DNA of 64,000 bases from JBBWZH01 sp035544115 (GCA_963714145.1 OY970235.1:2170001-2234000); one strand, 5' to 3'. Shown: positions 24,466 to 34,428, counted from the stretch's first letter. Numbers and translations: made by a program. The notes: a model not told the origin generated them from the sequence alone.

Positions 24466-25938
24466 TCACGCCTGCCGGTGGCTGGCGCCGCCGGGCAGGT
24501 ACCGCTTCTCGTCCACCAGCGCGTACAGGAACACCGACGCGACCATGATGCCGACGGCGGTGTAGACGCCGGGCGCCCAACTGCCCGTGTGGTCCCGCAG
24601 CACGCCGCTGACCACCGGGCTGGCGACCGCGCCGATCTCGGCGATCAGGTTCAGCAGCCCGAACACCGAGCCGCGCTCGGCGGCGGGCACCATGTCGCCG
24701 GTCATGCCGTGCACGATCGGCTGCAGCGCGTTGAAGAACAGGCCGGAGGTGAACAGCAGCAGGCCGAGCAGCAGCAGCGAGGGCTTGTTGTCGCCCCGGA
24801 CGCTGATACCGAACAGCAGCGCCAGCACCGAGTAGGCGATCGCGCAGGTGAGGATCAGCGGCTTGCGACCGTGGCCGCGGCGGACCTGCCGGTCGGCCAG
24901 CCAGCCGCCGACCGGGAAGCCGATGATGCCGGCCCCGGCGTTGAAGGCGGCGGTCAGCCCGGCGGCGACCAGGCTGCTGTGGGTCGCCTCCTTGACGATC
25001 TGCACCGACCAGAAGCTGAAGAACCACAGGTTCCACAGGACGGCGATGAAGGCGATGTAGACCAGCCACAGGTCCCGGTTCAGCAGCGTCGCGGACCGGC
25101 CCGAGGCCGCCACCCCGCGCACGATGACCGCGATGAAGGCCACCGCCAGCACCCCGACCACGATCGCCGTCTGCCAGTCCTTCCACTTCAGCCCGTCGGC
25201 GAGCAGGAAGATCGCCAGGATCGCCGCGAACGTCGGCAGCGCGTAGGTCAGCAGCCGCAGGAACGGCGGGCCGAGCTTGAGCGGCCCGCCCAGCCGGGAC
25301 CGGAAGAAGGCGTAGGTGCCCGCCGCGACCAGGAACGAGAACGCGGCGAACACGTACAGCGGGAAGCCCCAGGCGTGCCCGCCCATGCCCAGGTCGCCGC
25401 CCCAGTCGATCAGGTACGGCGTGGCCACGATGCCGATCGTCAGGCCGATGGACAGGCCGGTGATGACGACGCCGAGCCCCAGCGTGCGGCGCGGCGGCGG
25501 GGTGTGGTTGAAGACCAGGGTCCGGTCGTTGGAGTAGAAGACGCCCTCGCCCAGCCCGGTCAGCACCCGCGCCGCGACGAACGCGATCAGCCCGCTGACC
25601 AGGCCGGACACCAGCGTCATGGTGCCGGCCCAGAGCAGCGAGACGACCAGCATCTCGCGGTGGCCGTAGCGGTCGCCGAGCCGCCCGCCGGCGTACTGGG
25701 TGAGCATGTAGCCGGCGAAGAACATCGTGCCGACCAGGCCGCCCAGGGTGGCCGGGTTGGACGCGTCGCCGATGAACCCGGCCTTGTTCGAGATCATCCA
25801 GGCGATCACCGGGCCGGTCACGGTCCGGTCCGCGTAGCTGACCACCCAGCCCATCAGCAGCACCGCCCACAGTGCCTTGTACGGCACGATCGGCCGGCCC
25901 GCTCCCGCCACCTTCGTCGTCGCTACCGTCTCACTCAT
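24466..25938 (-). CDS. MFS transporter, probable sugar or organic-acid uptake
   Basis: 490 residues with 12 predicted helices; the loop after helix 2 reads GGRLGDRYGHREM, and DRTVTGP in helix 1 is typical of the anion:cation / hexuronate-type MFS group. ATG 25938 is chosen because GAGGT lies four bases before it; the GTG at 25944 overlaps that site. Its place just before the exported GH2 enzyme suggests import of the released sugar, which is inference. Confidence 0.87.
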   Translation of the reverse strand: MSETVATTKVAGAGRPIVPYKALWAVLLMGWVVSYADRTVTGPVIAWMISNKAGFIGDASNPATLGGLVGTMFFAGYMLTQYAGGRLGDRYGHREMLVVSLLWAGTMTLVSGLVSGLIAFVAARVLTGLGEGVFYSNDRTLVFNHTPPPRRTLGLGVVITGLSIGLTIGIVATPYLIDWGGDLGMGGHAWGFPLYVFAAFSFLVAAGTYAFFRSRLGGPLKLGPPFLRLLTYALPTFAAILAIFLLADGLKWKDWQTAIVVGVLAVAFIAVIVRGVAASGRSATLLNRDLWLVYIAFIAVLWNLWFFSFWSVQIVKEATHSSLVAAGLTAAFNAGAGIIGFPVGGWLADRQVRRGHGRKPLILTCAIAYSVLALLFGISVRGDNKPSLLLLGLLLFTSGLFFNALQPIVHGMTGDMVPAAERGSVFGLLNLIAEIGAVASPVVSGVLRDHTGSWAPGVYTAVGIMVASVFLYALVDEKRYLPGGASHRQA

Positions 25939-26171
25939 GCGCACCTCGCACGGGTTCGGGGGACGTTGGTAGTGCGTGCGGTAAACGGCCCCGCCACGGC
26001 CGATTCCTCACTCCTCGTACTACCCGGTGGTATTTGACCACGAATCGCACGGCGTGGACCTCCCCAGGAACCCCGGTTCTGCTGGCGTGCGGCGCCCCGG
26101 CCGGCTGAACCAGATGCTCGACCACGGGACCCGCGGCGATGGCCGGGTCGGCCCCCTCGTCCGCCGCCGGC

Positions 26172-27140
26172 TCAGCGCGTTGGCGGGATGCCGTGGCGGA
26201 AGCCGTCCAGGGCGGTGATCATGGCCCCGGTCATGCTGGTGCCGCCGTGTCCGGCGTCGTCGAGCACGACCAGTTGGCTGGCCGGCCAGGCGCGGTGCAG
26301 GTCCCAGGCGGTGTCCAGGGGCCCGGAGACGTCGTACCGGCCGTGGATGAGGGCCGCCGGGATGTGCTGGATCCGGTCCATGCCGGCGGCGATCGGGGTG
26401 TCGTCCAGGAAGCAGCCGTTGCTCCAGTAGTGGGTGACCAGGCGGGCGAACACCTGCTGGAACGCCGGGTCCTCGTAGCGCAGCCGCGGCTGCCAGCCGG
26501 GCATCAGCGAGATGTGCGCGTCCTCCCAGTCGCACCACTGCCGGGCCGCCCGCTCGGTCACCGCCGGGTCGGGGTCGGCCAGCAGCCGGGCGTAGGCCGC
26601 GCACAGGTCACCGTCCCGCTCGGCGGCCGGGACGCCGGCGGCGAACGCGTCCCACTCGCGCGGGAAGACCCGCCGCATGTCCCGGGTGATCCAGTCGGTC
26701 TCCCGGCGCTTCCCGGCGGTGACCGCGGCGAGCACCATGGCGATCACCCGGCCGGGGTGCCGCTGGGCGTAGGCCAGCGCGAGGGTCACTCCCCAGGAGC
26801 CGCCGGCCACCACCCACCGGTCGATGCCAAGGTGCTCACGCAGCCGCTCGATATCGGCGAGCAGGTGCATTGTCGTGTTGGCGGTCAGGTCGGCCGCGGC
26901 GGTGTCGGCCAGCGGGCGGCTGCGGCCGCAGCCGCGCTGGTCGAACAGCACCAACCGGTACGCGGCCGGGTCGAAGCTGCGGCGGGTACCCACCCCACTG
27001 CCCGTACCCGGCCCGCCGTGCAACCAGACCGCCGGCGTCCCGGCCGGGTCGCCGACCGTCTCCCAATAGATCTCGTGACCGTCGCCGACGGCCAGCATTC
27101 CCGACTCGTACGGCTCGATCTCCGGATACCGCTCAGCCAC
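26172..27140 (-). CDS. pip: Prolyl aminopeptidase (proline iminopeptidase)
   Basis: 322 residues, full length for the family. The S33 signatures are present: HGGPG oxyanion motif (41-45), DQRGCGRS (67-74), nucleophile Ser115 in GGSWG, Asp270 in HGRYDVSGP and His298 in DAGHGG. It removes N-terminal proline from peptides in the cytoplasm. Monocistronic; the methyltransferase gene upstream of it on the same strand ends 45 bases before its start. Confidence 0.92.
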   Translation of the reverse strand: MAERYPEIEPYESGMLAVGDGHEIYWETVGDPAGTPAVWLHGGPGTGSGVGTRRSFDPAAYRLVLFDQRGCGRSRPLADTAAADLTANTTMHLLADIERLREHLGIDRWVVAGGSWGVTLALAYAQRHPGRVIAMVLAAVTAGKRRETDWITRDMRRVFPREWDAFAAGVPAAERDGDLCAAYARLLADPDPAVTERAARQWCDWEDAHISLMPGWQPRLRYEDPAFQQVFARLVTHYWSNGCFLDDTPIAAGMDRIQHIPAALIHGRYDVSGPLDTAWDLHRAWPASQLVVLDDAGHGGTSMTGAMITALDGFRHGIPPTR

Positions 27141-27185
27141 GCCGCCACCCTAGGCGGAACCACCGCCGGGTCGCTCGCCGGCTTC

Positions 27186-27845
27186 TCAACCACGGCCGGC
27201 CGGCGGCTCGGCGATGCCGATGAAGTTCCCGCCCACCGACCGGACCTGGACCGACCACCCCAGCGCGGTGAGGTCGCCGGTGAGCGTCCGGGCGTCGTGG
27301 AACACCTTCACGATGCGGTACCGGCTGCCGTCGTCGAGCCGGCGCAGCACCGCGGGGACGGCCTGTTGCGCCAGCACCTCCTCCTTCCCAGCCACGGCGG
27401 GGCCGTCGTCGATGAAGATCGCCTTGCCGCCTGGGGCGAGCGCGGCGGCGACGGTGTTCCAGAAGTCCGGCAGCCGCGCCGGCGGCACGTGGGACAGCCA
27501 GAAGGCGAAGAACACCGTGTCGTAGCGCCGCGGCGGCCGCCAGCTGAACACGTCGGCCTGGATGAACCGGACGCCCGCGGACGCCGTCCGGGCCCGAGCG
27601 ATGGCCAGCACCTCGGCCGCCGCGTCGACAGCCGTCACCGACCGCGCCCGCGCCGCCAGCACCGACGTCCACTGGCCCGTTCCGCAGGCCAGCTCCAGCA
27701 CGTCTCCGGCGATCGGCAGGTCGCCGGCCAGCGCCAGCAGACCCTGCAGTTCGGCCCGTACCGCGTAGATCCGGTCGTACTGAGCCGCACCGGCCCGGTA
27801 GTAGGCGACCTGCTCGGCCAGTAGCGCGTCGTCGTCGCTGCCCAT
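27186..27845 (-). CDS. Class I SAM-dependent methyltransferase
   Basis: 219 residues with motif I VLELACGTGQWT (about 49-60), acidic residue in AVDAAAEVL, motif II FIQADVFSW, motif IV FFAFWLSHVP and a post-motif LAPGGKAIFID. The substrate is unknown. The ATG at 27845 is within 100 bases of the SGNH hydrolase gene end, so the minus-strand genes from 28710 to 26172 could be co-transcribed. Confidence 0.87.
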   Translation of the reverse strand: MGSDDDALLAEQVAYYRAGAAQYDRIYAVRAELQGLLALAGDLPIAGDVLELACGTGQWTSVLAARARSVTAVDAAAEVLAIARARTASAGVRFIQADVFSWRPPRRYDTVFFAFWLSHVPPARLPDFWNTVAAALAPGGKAIFIDDGPAVAGKEEVLAQQAVPAVLRRLDDGSRYRIVKVFHDARTLTGDLTALGWSVQVRSVGGNFIGIAEPPAGRG

Positions 27846-27939
27846 GGCCCGACCGTACCCACCGTCCCGGCCCGACCGTACCCACCGTCCCGGCCCGCCC
27901 GGGACCGGCTCGCGGGCCGGGTCCGCGCCGGTGGGGTGG

Positions 27940-28710
27940 CTACGGCTCCGGCTCGTCGGCGGCGGCCTGGACCGGGATCCAGTCGAGGTGTTTTCCGGTC
28001 CGGCCGTCGCCGGAGGAGCGGCCGCGCAGCCGGCGGTGCACCCAGGGCAGCACGTGCTGCCGGTAGTACTGCGCCTCGGTGCGCAGCCGGCGGGTCTCGG
28101 GGGAGTCGGTGCGGACCGCTCGCGCTTCCCGCCGGTGGCCCAGGGCTTCGAGCACCAGGCTGGCGACCCGCTGGTGGCCGGCGGCGTTCAGATGCAGCCG
28201 GTCGGTCGACCAGTAGCCGGAACGGCGGATCTCGTCGTCGTGGAAGATGTCGACCAGGATGACGTCGTGGGCGGCGGCCAGTTGCGCGACGGCCGCGGTG
28301 AGCGCTTCGGCGCGCCGGCGCAGCACCCGCCCGAACGGCAGCCGGTCGGCCGGGTCGGCGCCGCTGAGCAGCACAAGTTGCACACCGGCGCCCACGCACC
28401 GGCGGACCGCGCGCTCGGTCAGGGCCGCCAGCCGGGTCACGTCGCCGCCGGGGCGCAGCATGTCGTTCCCGCCGCCGTTGAGCGTGACGAGCGTCGGCGC
28501 CGGCGTCAGGGACAGCGCCGCCTCCAGCTGCCCGGTCACGATCGGCTCCAGCAGGCGCCCGCGCACCGCCAGGTTGGCGTACTGGACCGCGCCGCCCCGC
28601 GCGGCCGCCAGGCCCGTCGCGACCCGGTCGGCCCACCCCCGGACCGAGCCGTCGGCAAGCTCGTCACCGACCCCCTCGGTGAAGCTGTCCCCGATCGCCA
28701 CGTACCGCAC
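27940..28710 (-). CDS. SGNH/GDSL-family hydrolase (lipase/esterase fold)
   Basis: 256 residues with block I AIGDSFTEGVGD (catalytic Ser), block III NGGGNDM (Gly/Asn oxyanion) and block V DRLHLNAAGH (Asp and His). No signal peptide is present, so it is cytoplasmic. The GTG at 28710 has GGGAGGAG six bases upstream; an upstream in-frame ATG at 28773 lacks one. The substrate, probably an O-acyl ester, is unknown. The C-terminal 60 residues are basic and lie outside the fold. Confidence 0.88.
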   Translation of the reverse strand: MRYVAIGDSFTEGVGDELADGSVRGWADRVATGLAAARGGAVQYANLAVRGRLLEPIVTGQLEAALSLTPAPTLVTLNGGGNDMLRPGGDVTRLAALTERAVRRCVGAGVQLVLLSGADPADRLPFGRVLRRRAEALTAAVAQLAAAHDVILVDIFHDDEIRRSGYWSTDRLHLNAAGHQRVASLVLEALGHRREARAVRTDSPETRRLRTEAQYYRQHVLPWVHRRLRGRSSGDGRTGKHLDWIPVQAAADEPEP

Positions 28711-28816
28711 GCCAGCTCCTCCCGGCCCGCACCGAACCGACCACCACCCTGCCGCAAAGTACCGGCATGCCACCGCGCCCGCCCGCCGGGAACCGCACGC
28801 CGGGAAGCGAGCAGCG

Positions 28817-29128
28817 TCAGGTCCGGACGGCCACGGTCAGCCGGACCGTGACGGTGTCGCCGTCGTCGAGGTCCTCGGCCCGGCGGACCGCGTCCTTCAC
28901 CGGCAGGACGTACCCGCCGTCCTTGGGGAACAGCGAGGTCCGCCACTCGGTGCCGCCGATCCGGGCCCGGACCGGGATCATCCCCCAGCCGTATGTCACC
29001 TGGGTGGACACCGCTTGGAGCTGCCGGCTCTGCTCGTCCGGCACGGTGACGAAGTGGAACGGCGAGGGACCCCGCCAGTACCAGATCTCGCCGGTGAGCT
29101 GCAGATCGATTCCGTCCGGCTCGCTCAT
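28817..29128 (-). CDS. DUF1905-family small protein
   Basis: 103 residues forming the small beta-barrel-like DUF1905 fold (LTGEIWYWRGPSPFHFVTVP, then GWGMIPVRARIGGTEWRTSLFPKDGGYVLPVK). The family often occurs alone or fused to a YdeI-type domain and has no established reaction. The ATG at 29128 follows a GTG at 29131; the true start is one of these two. Confidence 0.85.
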   Translation of the reverse strand: MSEPDGIDLQLTGEIWYWRGPSPFHFVTVPDEQSRQLQAVSTQVTYGWGMIPVRARIGGTEWRTSLFPKDGGYVLPVKDAVRRAEDLDDGDTVTVRLTVAVRT

Positions 29129-29266
29129 CACTCAGCGTCCTTAACTCGTGTCCTTCGGTGCTGGGCCGGTGCTGCCGGAGTCTCGTCGCCCGCGCCGGAC
29201 TCTACGTGCGCGCCGGGCTGGTGGGAGGTGGGCCCGGGGGAGCCGGGCGGCCGCGGTGTGCCGGTC

Positions 29267-29650
29267 CTACCGGGCGACCACTTTGCGGTGCCGGATCCGC
29301 CATCCGGCCGCGGTGGGTACGACGTGGTCCTCGTAGACGACCGTGCCGGCGTTGCCGTTGGCCATGACCGCGAGGCCCTTGGACCGGACCCGGGCCGATC
29401 CGTCCGGCTGCTCGGTGACGATCACATTGGTTACGTGGTGGCCCACCGGTTGCTCGCCGGGTGCCTCCTGGAACAGGCGGCGCAGCGCGGGCAGGCCGGT
29501 CACCTGGCCCATCCCGTAGTCGGCCAGGTCGTATACCGCGTCGTCGGTCAGCAGTTGGTCGAGTTGGTCGGCGCGGCGGTCGTCGGCAAGGTGGCCGTGC
29601 AGGGAGATCAACTCGTGCACGGCCAGCCGGTCCTGCTCGGACAGCGTCAT
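29267..29650 (-). CDS. SnoaL/NTF2-like protein
   Basis: 127 residues with an NTF2-like cone fold: N-terminal helix DRLAVHELISLHGHLADDRR, VYDLADYGMGQVTGLPAL, then antiparallel strands (VGHHVTNVIVTEQPDG and GTVVYEDHVV). Members are small ketosteroid isomerase-like or dehydratase enzymes. ATG 29650 is preferred over 29662 because GAGGT stands six bases upstream. It is divergent from a TetR gene with two operator-like palindromes between them, so it is probably the regulator's target. Confidence 0.85.
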   Translation of the reverse strand: MTLSEQDRLAVHELISLHGHLADDRRADQLDQLLTDDAVYDLADYGMGQVTGLPALRRLFQEAPGEQPVGHHVTNVIVTEQPDGSARVRSKGLAVMANGNAGTVVYEDHVVPTAAGWRIRHRKVVAR

Positions 29651-29675
29651 GGTGGACCTCATCGGGTAGCTTAGC

Positions 29676-29727
29676 GGGGGAGTCCCCGGTTACTCGGGTG
29701 ACAGTAGTGGGGAGATCCCCGGTTGAC
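29676..29727. promoter_or_regulatory. Two copies of a GGGGA-TCCCC palindrome, probable TetR operators
   Basis: GGGGAGTCCCCGGTTAC (from 29677) and GGGGAGATCCCCGGTTGAC (from 29709) are near-identical sites spaced 32 bases, about three helical turns, between the divergent TetR and NTF2-like genes. The second runs into the ribosome site of the TetR gene. The arrangement suggests cooperative autorepression. Confidence 0.65.
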
Positions 29728-29737
29728 TAGGAGGGGT

Positions 29738-30310
29738 ATGACAGCGGGCCCGCGGCGGGCGGATGCGCAGCGGAACCGGCAGCGGCTGCTGGTCGCCGCC
29801 CGGGCGGTCTTCGACGAGCAGGGCATCGACGCGCCGCTGGATGACATCGCCCGCCGGGCCGGGGTGGGCAACGCCACCATGTACCGGCACTTCGGCAACC
29901 GGCGGGAGCTGGCGCTGGCCGTGTACGCCGACGAGGTGACCACCCTCTGCGACCGGGGCAGCGCGCTGCTCGCCGCCCCGTCGCCCGGCGACGCGCTCTT
30001 CGACTGGCTGCTTAGCTTCATCGAGCACGTGGCCACCAAGGGTGACCTGGCCGTAGTGGACGCTGACGAGCCGCCCGGCACCGGCTCCGAACTGTTCGCC
30101 CACTGGCACGACGTCATGCACCGCACCGCCGCCGCCCTGCTCGAACGGGCCCGGCACGCCGGCGCGGTCCGAGCCGACATCGACCCGACCGACCTGCTCC
30201 TGCTGGCCTCCGGCATCGCCCGCACCGGCGCCGACCGGCACCGGGTCCGGCGCCTGCTCGACCTGGTCCGGCGCGGGTCCGAAGCGCACCCGGGCCGACC
30301 CGACCGGTAG
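29738..30310 (+). CDS. TetR-family transcriptional regulator
   Basis: 190 residues. The N-terminal helix-turn-helix is LDDIARRAGVGNATMYRHFGNRRELALAVYADE (about residues 32-64), followed by a helical ligand domain of the TetR_C_33-like type with RTGADRHRVRRLLDLV at the end. ATG 29738 is fixed by AGGAGGGG five bases upstream. Paired palindromes upstream suggest it represses itself and the divergent NTF2-like gene. Confidence 0.9.
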   Translation: MTAGPRRADAQRNRQRLLVAARAVFDEQGIDAPLDDIARRAGVGNATMYRHFGNRRELALAVYADEVTTLCDRGSALLAAPSPGDALFDWLLSFIEHVATKGDLAVVDADEPPGTGSELFAHWHDVMHRTAAALLERARHAGAVRADIDPTDLLLLASGIARTGADRHRVRRLLDLVRRGSEAHPGRPDR

Positions 30311-30331
30311 GCCGCCGGCCGCGGCGGTCAC

Positions 30332-31117
30332 TCACGCATCGCGCAGCCGCAGCAGCAACCCGCCGACGACCAGGGCCGCGGCCGCCCAGCCGGCGAGCAC
30401 GCCGAGCCCCGCCCAGGGGCCGATGGGCGGCCGGTCCAGGCCGGTGGTGGCCACGACCGCGAGCCCGGCGGTCATCGGCGCGAACTGCTGGAGATGGCGC
30501 TGCAGGTCCGGGTCGGAGACCGCCTCGGTGATGACCGGGAGGACGTAGAGCAGGCCCAGGACGACCCCGATGGCGGTCGCCGGGTTCCGCGTGGCGGTGC
30601 CGACACCGAGGCTCAGCAGCGCGATCAGCGCGAGGTAGAGGACCGACCCGGCGCCCGCCCGCAGCACCGGTCCGTCCACTAGCGACAGTGGCGGGGCGCC
30701 GCGGCCGGGCAGGATGAACCGGCCGGCCAGCAGGGAGCCGAGCGCCGCCACGGCGCCGGTGACGGTCACGGCGGCGGTCAGGACGGCCGCCTTGGCGGCC
30801 AGCACGCCGGCCCGCCGCGGCATCGCGGTGAATGTGGTCTGGACCATGCCGGTGCCGTACTCGGCGCCGATCGTCAGCACGGCCAGGACGGCGACCACCG
30901 CCTGGCCGAGCTGGATGCCGGTGAGGCTGACCTTGGCCGGGTCGATGCCGCAGTTCGCGGCCGGGCAGGTGGTCGTGGCAGCCGCGGCGCCCACCGCGAC
31001 GGTGGCCGCGGCCGCGGCCAGCAGCAGCCAGACCGTGCCCGGGGCGGTGCGCAGCTTCGTCCACTCCGCGTGCACCGCCAGCCACGACGTCCCCGCCCCC
31101 GCCCGCGGCGGGTTCAT
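30332..31117 (-). CDS. ABC transporter permease (ABC-2 type)
   Basis: 261 residues with about six membrane helices. It begins with the conserved cytoplasmic HAEWTKLRTAPGTVWLL block of actinobacterial ABC-2 permeases; IGAEYGTGMVQTTFTAMPRR is the family's intracellular loop. The ATG overlaps the stop of the upstream permease (ATGA), so it is the last gene of an ATPase-permease-permease operon. Substrate unknown; such exporters often confer resistance to peptides or drugs. Its frame is intact, unlike its operon partners. Confidence 0.87.
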   Translation of the reverse strand: MNPPRAGAGTSWLAVHAEWTKLRTAPGTVWLLLAAAAATVAVGAAAATTTCPAANCGIDPAKVSLTGIQLGQAVVAVLAVLTIGAEYGTGMVQTTFTAMPRRAGVLAAKAAVLTAAVTVTGAVAALGSLLAGRFILPGRGAPPLSLVDGPVLRAGAGSVLYLALIALLSLGVGTATRNPATAIGVVLGLLYVLPVITEAVSDPDLQRHLQQFAPMTAGLAVVATTGLDRPPIGPWAGLGVLAGWAAAALVVGGLLLRLRDA

Positions 31118-32657
31118 GCGTCCCGCCGCCGGAGCAGCAGCGCGGCCAGGACGAGGGTGGCGGCGGTCCACCCGCCGAGCACGGCGAAGCCGGCCCACGG
31201 CGCCAGCGGGAAGTAGCCGTCGGCCGGCCGGTAGAGGTTGGCGACCTGGGGGTACTGCTGCGCGCTCTGCTGCAGGGCGAACGCGGCGGCGGGGCTGACC
31301 CGCAGCAGCCACTGCGCGGCGCCGACCGGCAGGGCGGTGACAACGAGCAGGTACGGCAGGACGATCACGACGATGGCGGTGCGTGACCGCGGCGGCGCTG
31401 TGCCGCAGCACCGCGCCGAGGCCGACGGCGAGCACCGCGGCGGTGGCGAGCAGCGCCGCGGTACCGACCACTACGCGCAGTTCGGTGCCGGTCGTGGCGA
31501 CATGGACGTAGACGCCGTTGTGCGCGCAGCAGGCGCTGGCCGGCGGTGACCACGACCGCGGCCGCGACCAACCCGGTCAGGAAGGCGACGGCGCCGACGA
31601 CGACTGCCTTCGCGGCGAGGATCCGGCCGCGCGCCGGGCTGGCGGACAGCGTGGTGCGGATCAGGCCGCGGCGGTACTCGGCGGTGACGAACAGGGCCCC
31701 GACGACCACCACGGCGATCAGCCCGACGAAAGTGCCGGCCAGGGTCTGCGTGATGGTGACGCCGATGCCGGCGGCGCCGGCCACCGACGGGCCGATGTCG
31801 CCGGAACCGGTGACCCTGAACTGGTCGCCGGTCCGGGCGTACCCGCCGCGTTCGTCCGCCGGCGCGTTGTCCGGCCCGCCGATGCGCGAGCCGGTCCAGG
31901 CCTGGTCGGGCCCGCCGCCGCTGCGGTCGAGGCGGTCGAAGGTGGCGGTGGCCAGGGTCGGGCTGCCCCTGCTGCTGGCGGCGCCGAGCAGCCCGCCGAT
32001 CGGCGCCGCGTACGGCGGGGCCGTGACGAACAGCCCGACCTGCGCGGTCGGCGGCAGCTGCGGCAGGCGTGGCGGTGCCGACGGTGGTCCAGTGGGTGCC
32101 GTCGGTCGACTCGGCGCCGGTGACGGTCTGGCCGGTGCGGGTCAGCCGCAGCCAGCGCGGGGCGGCCGCGGTGGCCGCGCCGGGCTGCCCGGCGCGGTCG
32201 TGGATGTAGTCGTCCTGCATCCGCACCCCGTGGCCCGCCGGTGACCATGACCGCCGCGTAGGCTGGACCCCAGCCGGGTGCCGTCCTTGATGATGAGGCC
32301 GGCCTTGGCCCACGGCGCGAGATGGGGAGTCCAGCTCCCGCCGGGCCGCTCCGGCGGGAGCTGGCCGGTCAGCGAGGTGACCCGCACGGTGATGCTGCCG
32401 TCGCCGGCCAGCGGCTGGTGCACGAAGGAGAAGCTGTCGGTGACCTCCTGCCCGCCCGGCCCGAGCGGCGGGACGCATTCGGAGCCCGGGCCGTGCCGGC
32501 CGCACGAGCCCTGCACCCCGGGAGACAGCCCGAAAGCCATGATCAGCCCGGCCGCCGCCGCCATCCCGAGGACCCAGCCGCGGACCGTCCGGAACTTCGT
32601 CCACTCGGCGTGCAGCAACCGCCCGAACCCGCGCCCGCCCTCCGTGTCTCCGGTCAC
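31114..32657 (-). pseudogene. ABC transporter permease with extracellular domain, frame broken by single-base insertions
   Basis: A GTG at 32657 opens MTGDTEGGRGFGRLLHAEWTKFRTVRG. A large extracellular insert (SLTGQLPPERPGGSWTP, WAKAGLIIKDGTRLG, GVRMQDDYIHDRAGQPG, LTRTGQTVTGAESTDG) resembles a DUF1349/LamG-like sugar-binding fold, and ABC-2 helices follow (TAEYRRGLIRTTLSASPARG). The reading continues only if single bases are removed near 32262, 32235, 32068, 31522 and 31382. All lesions are +1 and no stop-creating substitution is seen, so sequencing error is as likely as true decay. GTGA and ATGA overlaps join it to both operon neighbours. Confidence 0.75.
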
Positions 32658-33585
32658 CGGGTCGCCTCCGGGGCGGCGGCGCGGAACTCGACCGCGTCGC
32701 GGGTCAGCTCCAGGTACGCCTCCTCCAGCGTGGCCCGGTGCGCCGACACCTCCGAGAACGGCACCCCGTGGGCGTTGAGCAGCGGCCACGACGGCCGCGG
32801 CGTCCAGCCCGGAGACGGTCAGCGTGCCGGGGCCGGCGTCGGTCACGGCCGCGCCGGCGCCGGCCAGCACCGCCGCCGCCGCGGCTGCCGTGCTGTGCAG
32901 GGTGACCCGGCCGACCGGACGCCGCCGCGAGCAGTTGCGCCACGCCGGCGTCGGCGATGACCTTGCCGCGGCCGGCGACCACGAGGTGGTCGGCGGTGTC
33001 CTGCAGCTCGCTCATCAGGTGGCTGGACACCAGCACGGCCCGGCCCTCGGCGGCCAGCGACCGCAGGAAGCCGCGCATCCAGACGATGCCTTCCGGGTCC
33101 ATGCCGTTGAACGGCTCGTCCAGCATCAGCACCGGCGGGTCGCCCAGCAGCGCGGCGGCGATGCCGAGCCGCTGCCGCATGCCCAGCGAGAAGCCGCCGG
33201 CCCGCCGCCGGGCCACCGCGCCGCAGGCCGGCCTGCTCGATCACCTCGTCGACCCGCCGGCCGGTCAGGCCCTGCGAGTGGGCCAGCCACAGCAGGTGGT
33301 TGCGGGCGGTCCGGCTGGGCTGCAGCGCGCCGGCGTCCAGCAGCGACCCGACGTGGCACAGCGGGCGCCGCAGGCTGCGGTACGGCCGCCCGCCGATCAG
33401 CGCGGTGCCCGCGTCCGCGGCGTCGAGGCCGAGGATCACCCGCATCGTGGTGGACTTGCCGGCGCCGTTGGGGCCGACGAACCCGGTGACCTGTCCGGGT
33501 GGACGGTGAAGGACATCCCGTCCAGGGCGAGGGTCGGCCCGAACCGCTTGCGCAGTCCGCTGACGACGATCCTCGGATCGGTCAT
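32654..33585 (-). pseudogene. ABC transporter ATP-binding protein, frame broken by single-base insertions
   Basis: ATG 33585 (GGAGG four bases upstream) opens MTDPRIVVSGLRKRFGPTLA. After correction the domains are in order: Walker A GPNGAGKSTTM, signature FSLGMRQRLG, Walker B VLMLDEPFNGMDP and the H-loop VSSHLM, with a C-terminal domain ending in FRAAAPEATR. Extra single bases sit near 33494, 33216, 32918 and 32785. The corrected protein is about 309 residues, normal for a drug/peptide exporter ATPase. The stop overlaps the permease GTG. Confidence 0.78.
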
Positions 33586-33761
33586 GCGGCCTCCGCCCCG
33601 GTGGCCGCGCCGGGCCCGGGACTCCAGCCGCCGGGTGTCCATGATTCGTTCGCAAGCTCGTTCATGGCGTCCGGTTCTACCCGGCGCGGTGTCAGCCCGG
33701 TGCCAGCGGCGAGCACCGCGTTGACACCCGGCCGCTACCGGCGAGCTGGCATCGTGGGGCC

Positions 33762-34428
33762 ATGCGAGTGCTGGTCGTCGAGGACTTCGAGATCCTGGCC
33801 CGGACGCATCGGCACCGGGCTGCGCCGCGAGGGCATGGCCGTCGACGTCGTCCTGCGACGGCGACGACGCGCTGGAGCAGCCTGGCCGTCACCCGCTACG
33901 ACGTCGTGGTGCTGGACCGGGACCTGCCCGGCGTGCACGGCGACGAGGTCTGCCGGCGGATCGTGGCCGCGCACTCGGCCAGCCGGGTGCTGATGCTGAC
34001 CGCGGCCAGCACCGTCCGGCAACGGGTCGACGGGCTCGGCCTGGGCGCCGACGACTACCTGCCCAAGCCGTTCGACTTCGCCGAACTGGTGGCCCGGATC
34101 CGGGCCCTCGGGCGCCGCTGCGCCACCGCGCTGCCGCCGATCCTGGACAGCGGCGACCTGACCCTCGACCCGAGCCGCCGGGTCGCCGTCCCGGGCCGGG
34201 CGGCGGCTCGAGCTCAGCCCGAAGGAGTTCGCCGTCCTGGAGTGCCTGCTCGCCGCCGCCGGCCGGCTGGTCTCGGCCGAGGAACTGCTCGAACGGGTCT
34301 GGGACGAGGCCGCCGACCCGTTCACCACCGCGGTGAAGACGACGATCCGCCGGCTGCGGGCCAAGCTCGGCGACCCGCCGGTCATCCACACCGTCCGCGA
34401 GGCCGGCTACCGGATCGGGGCACCGTGA
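33762..34428 (+). pseudogene. OmpR-family response regulator, frame broken by single-base insertions
   Basis: Starts MRVLVVEDFEILA, then needs removal of one base near 33805, 33854, 33881 and 34200 to read through. The parts visible are the receiver acidic pair ED, the acceptor region VVLDRDLPGVHGDE, LTAASTVRQRVDGLGLGADD with YLPKPF, and the OmpR winged helix (LELSPKEFAVLECLLAAAG, then VKTTIRRLRAKLGDP). It is divergent from the ABC operon and overlaps the kinase gene by GTGA, so it probably controls the exporter. Confidence 0.78.
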
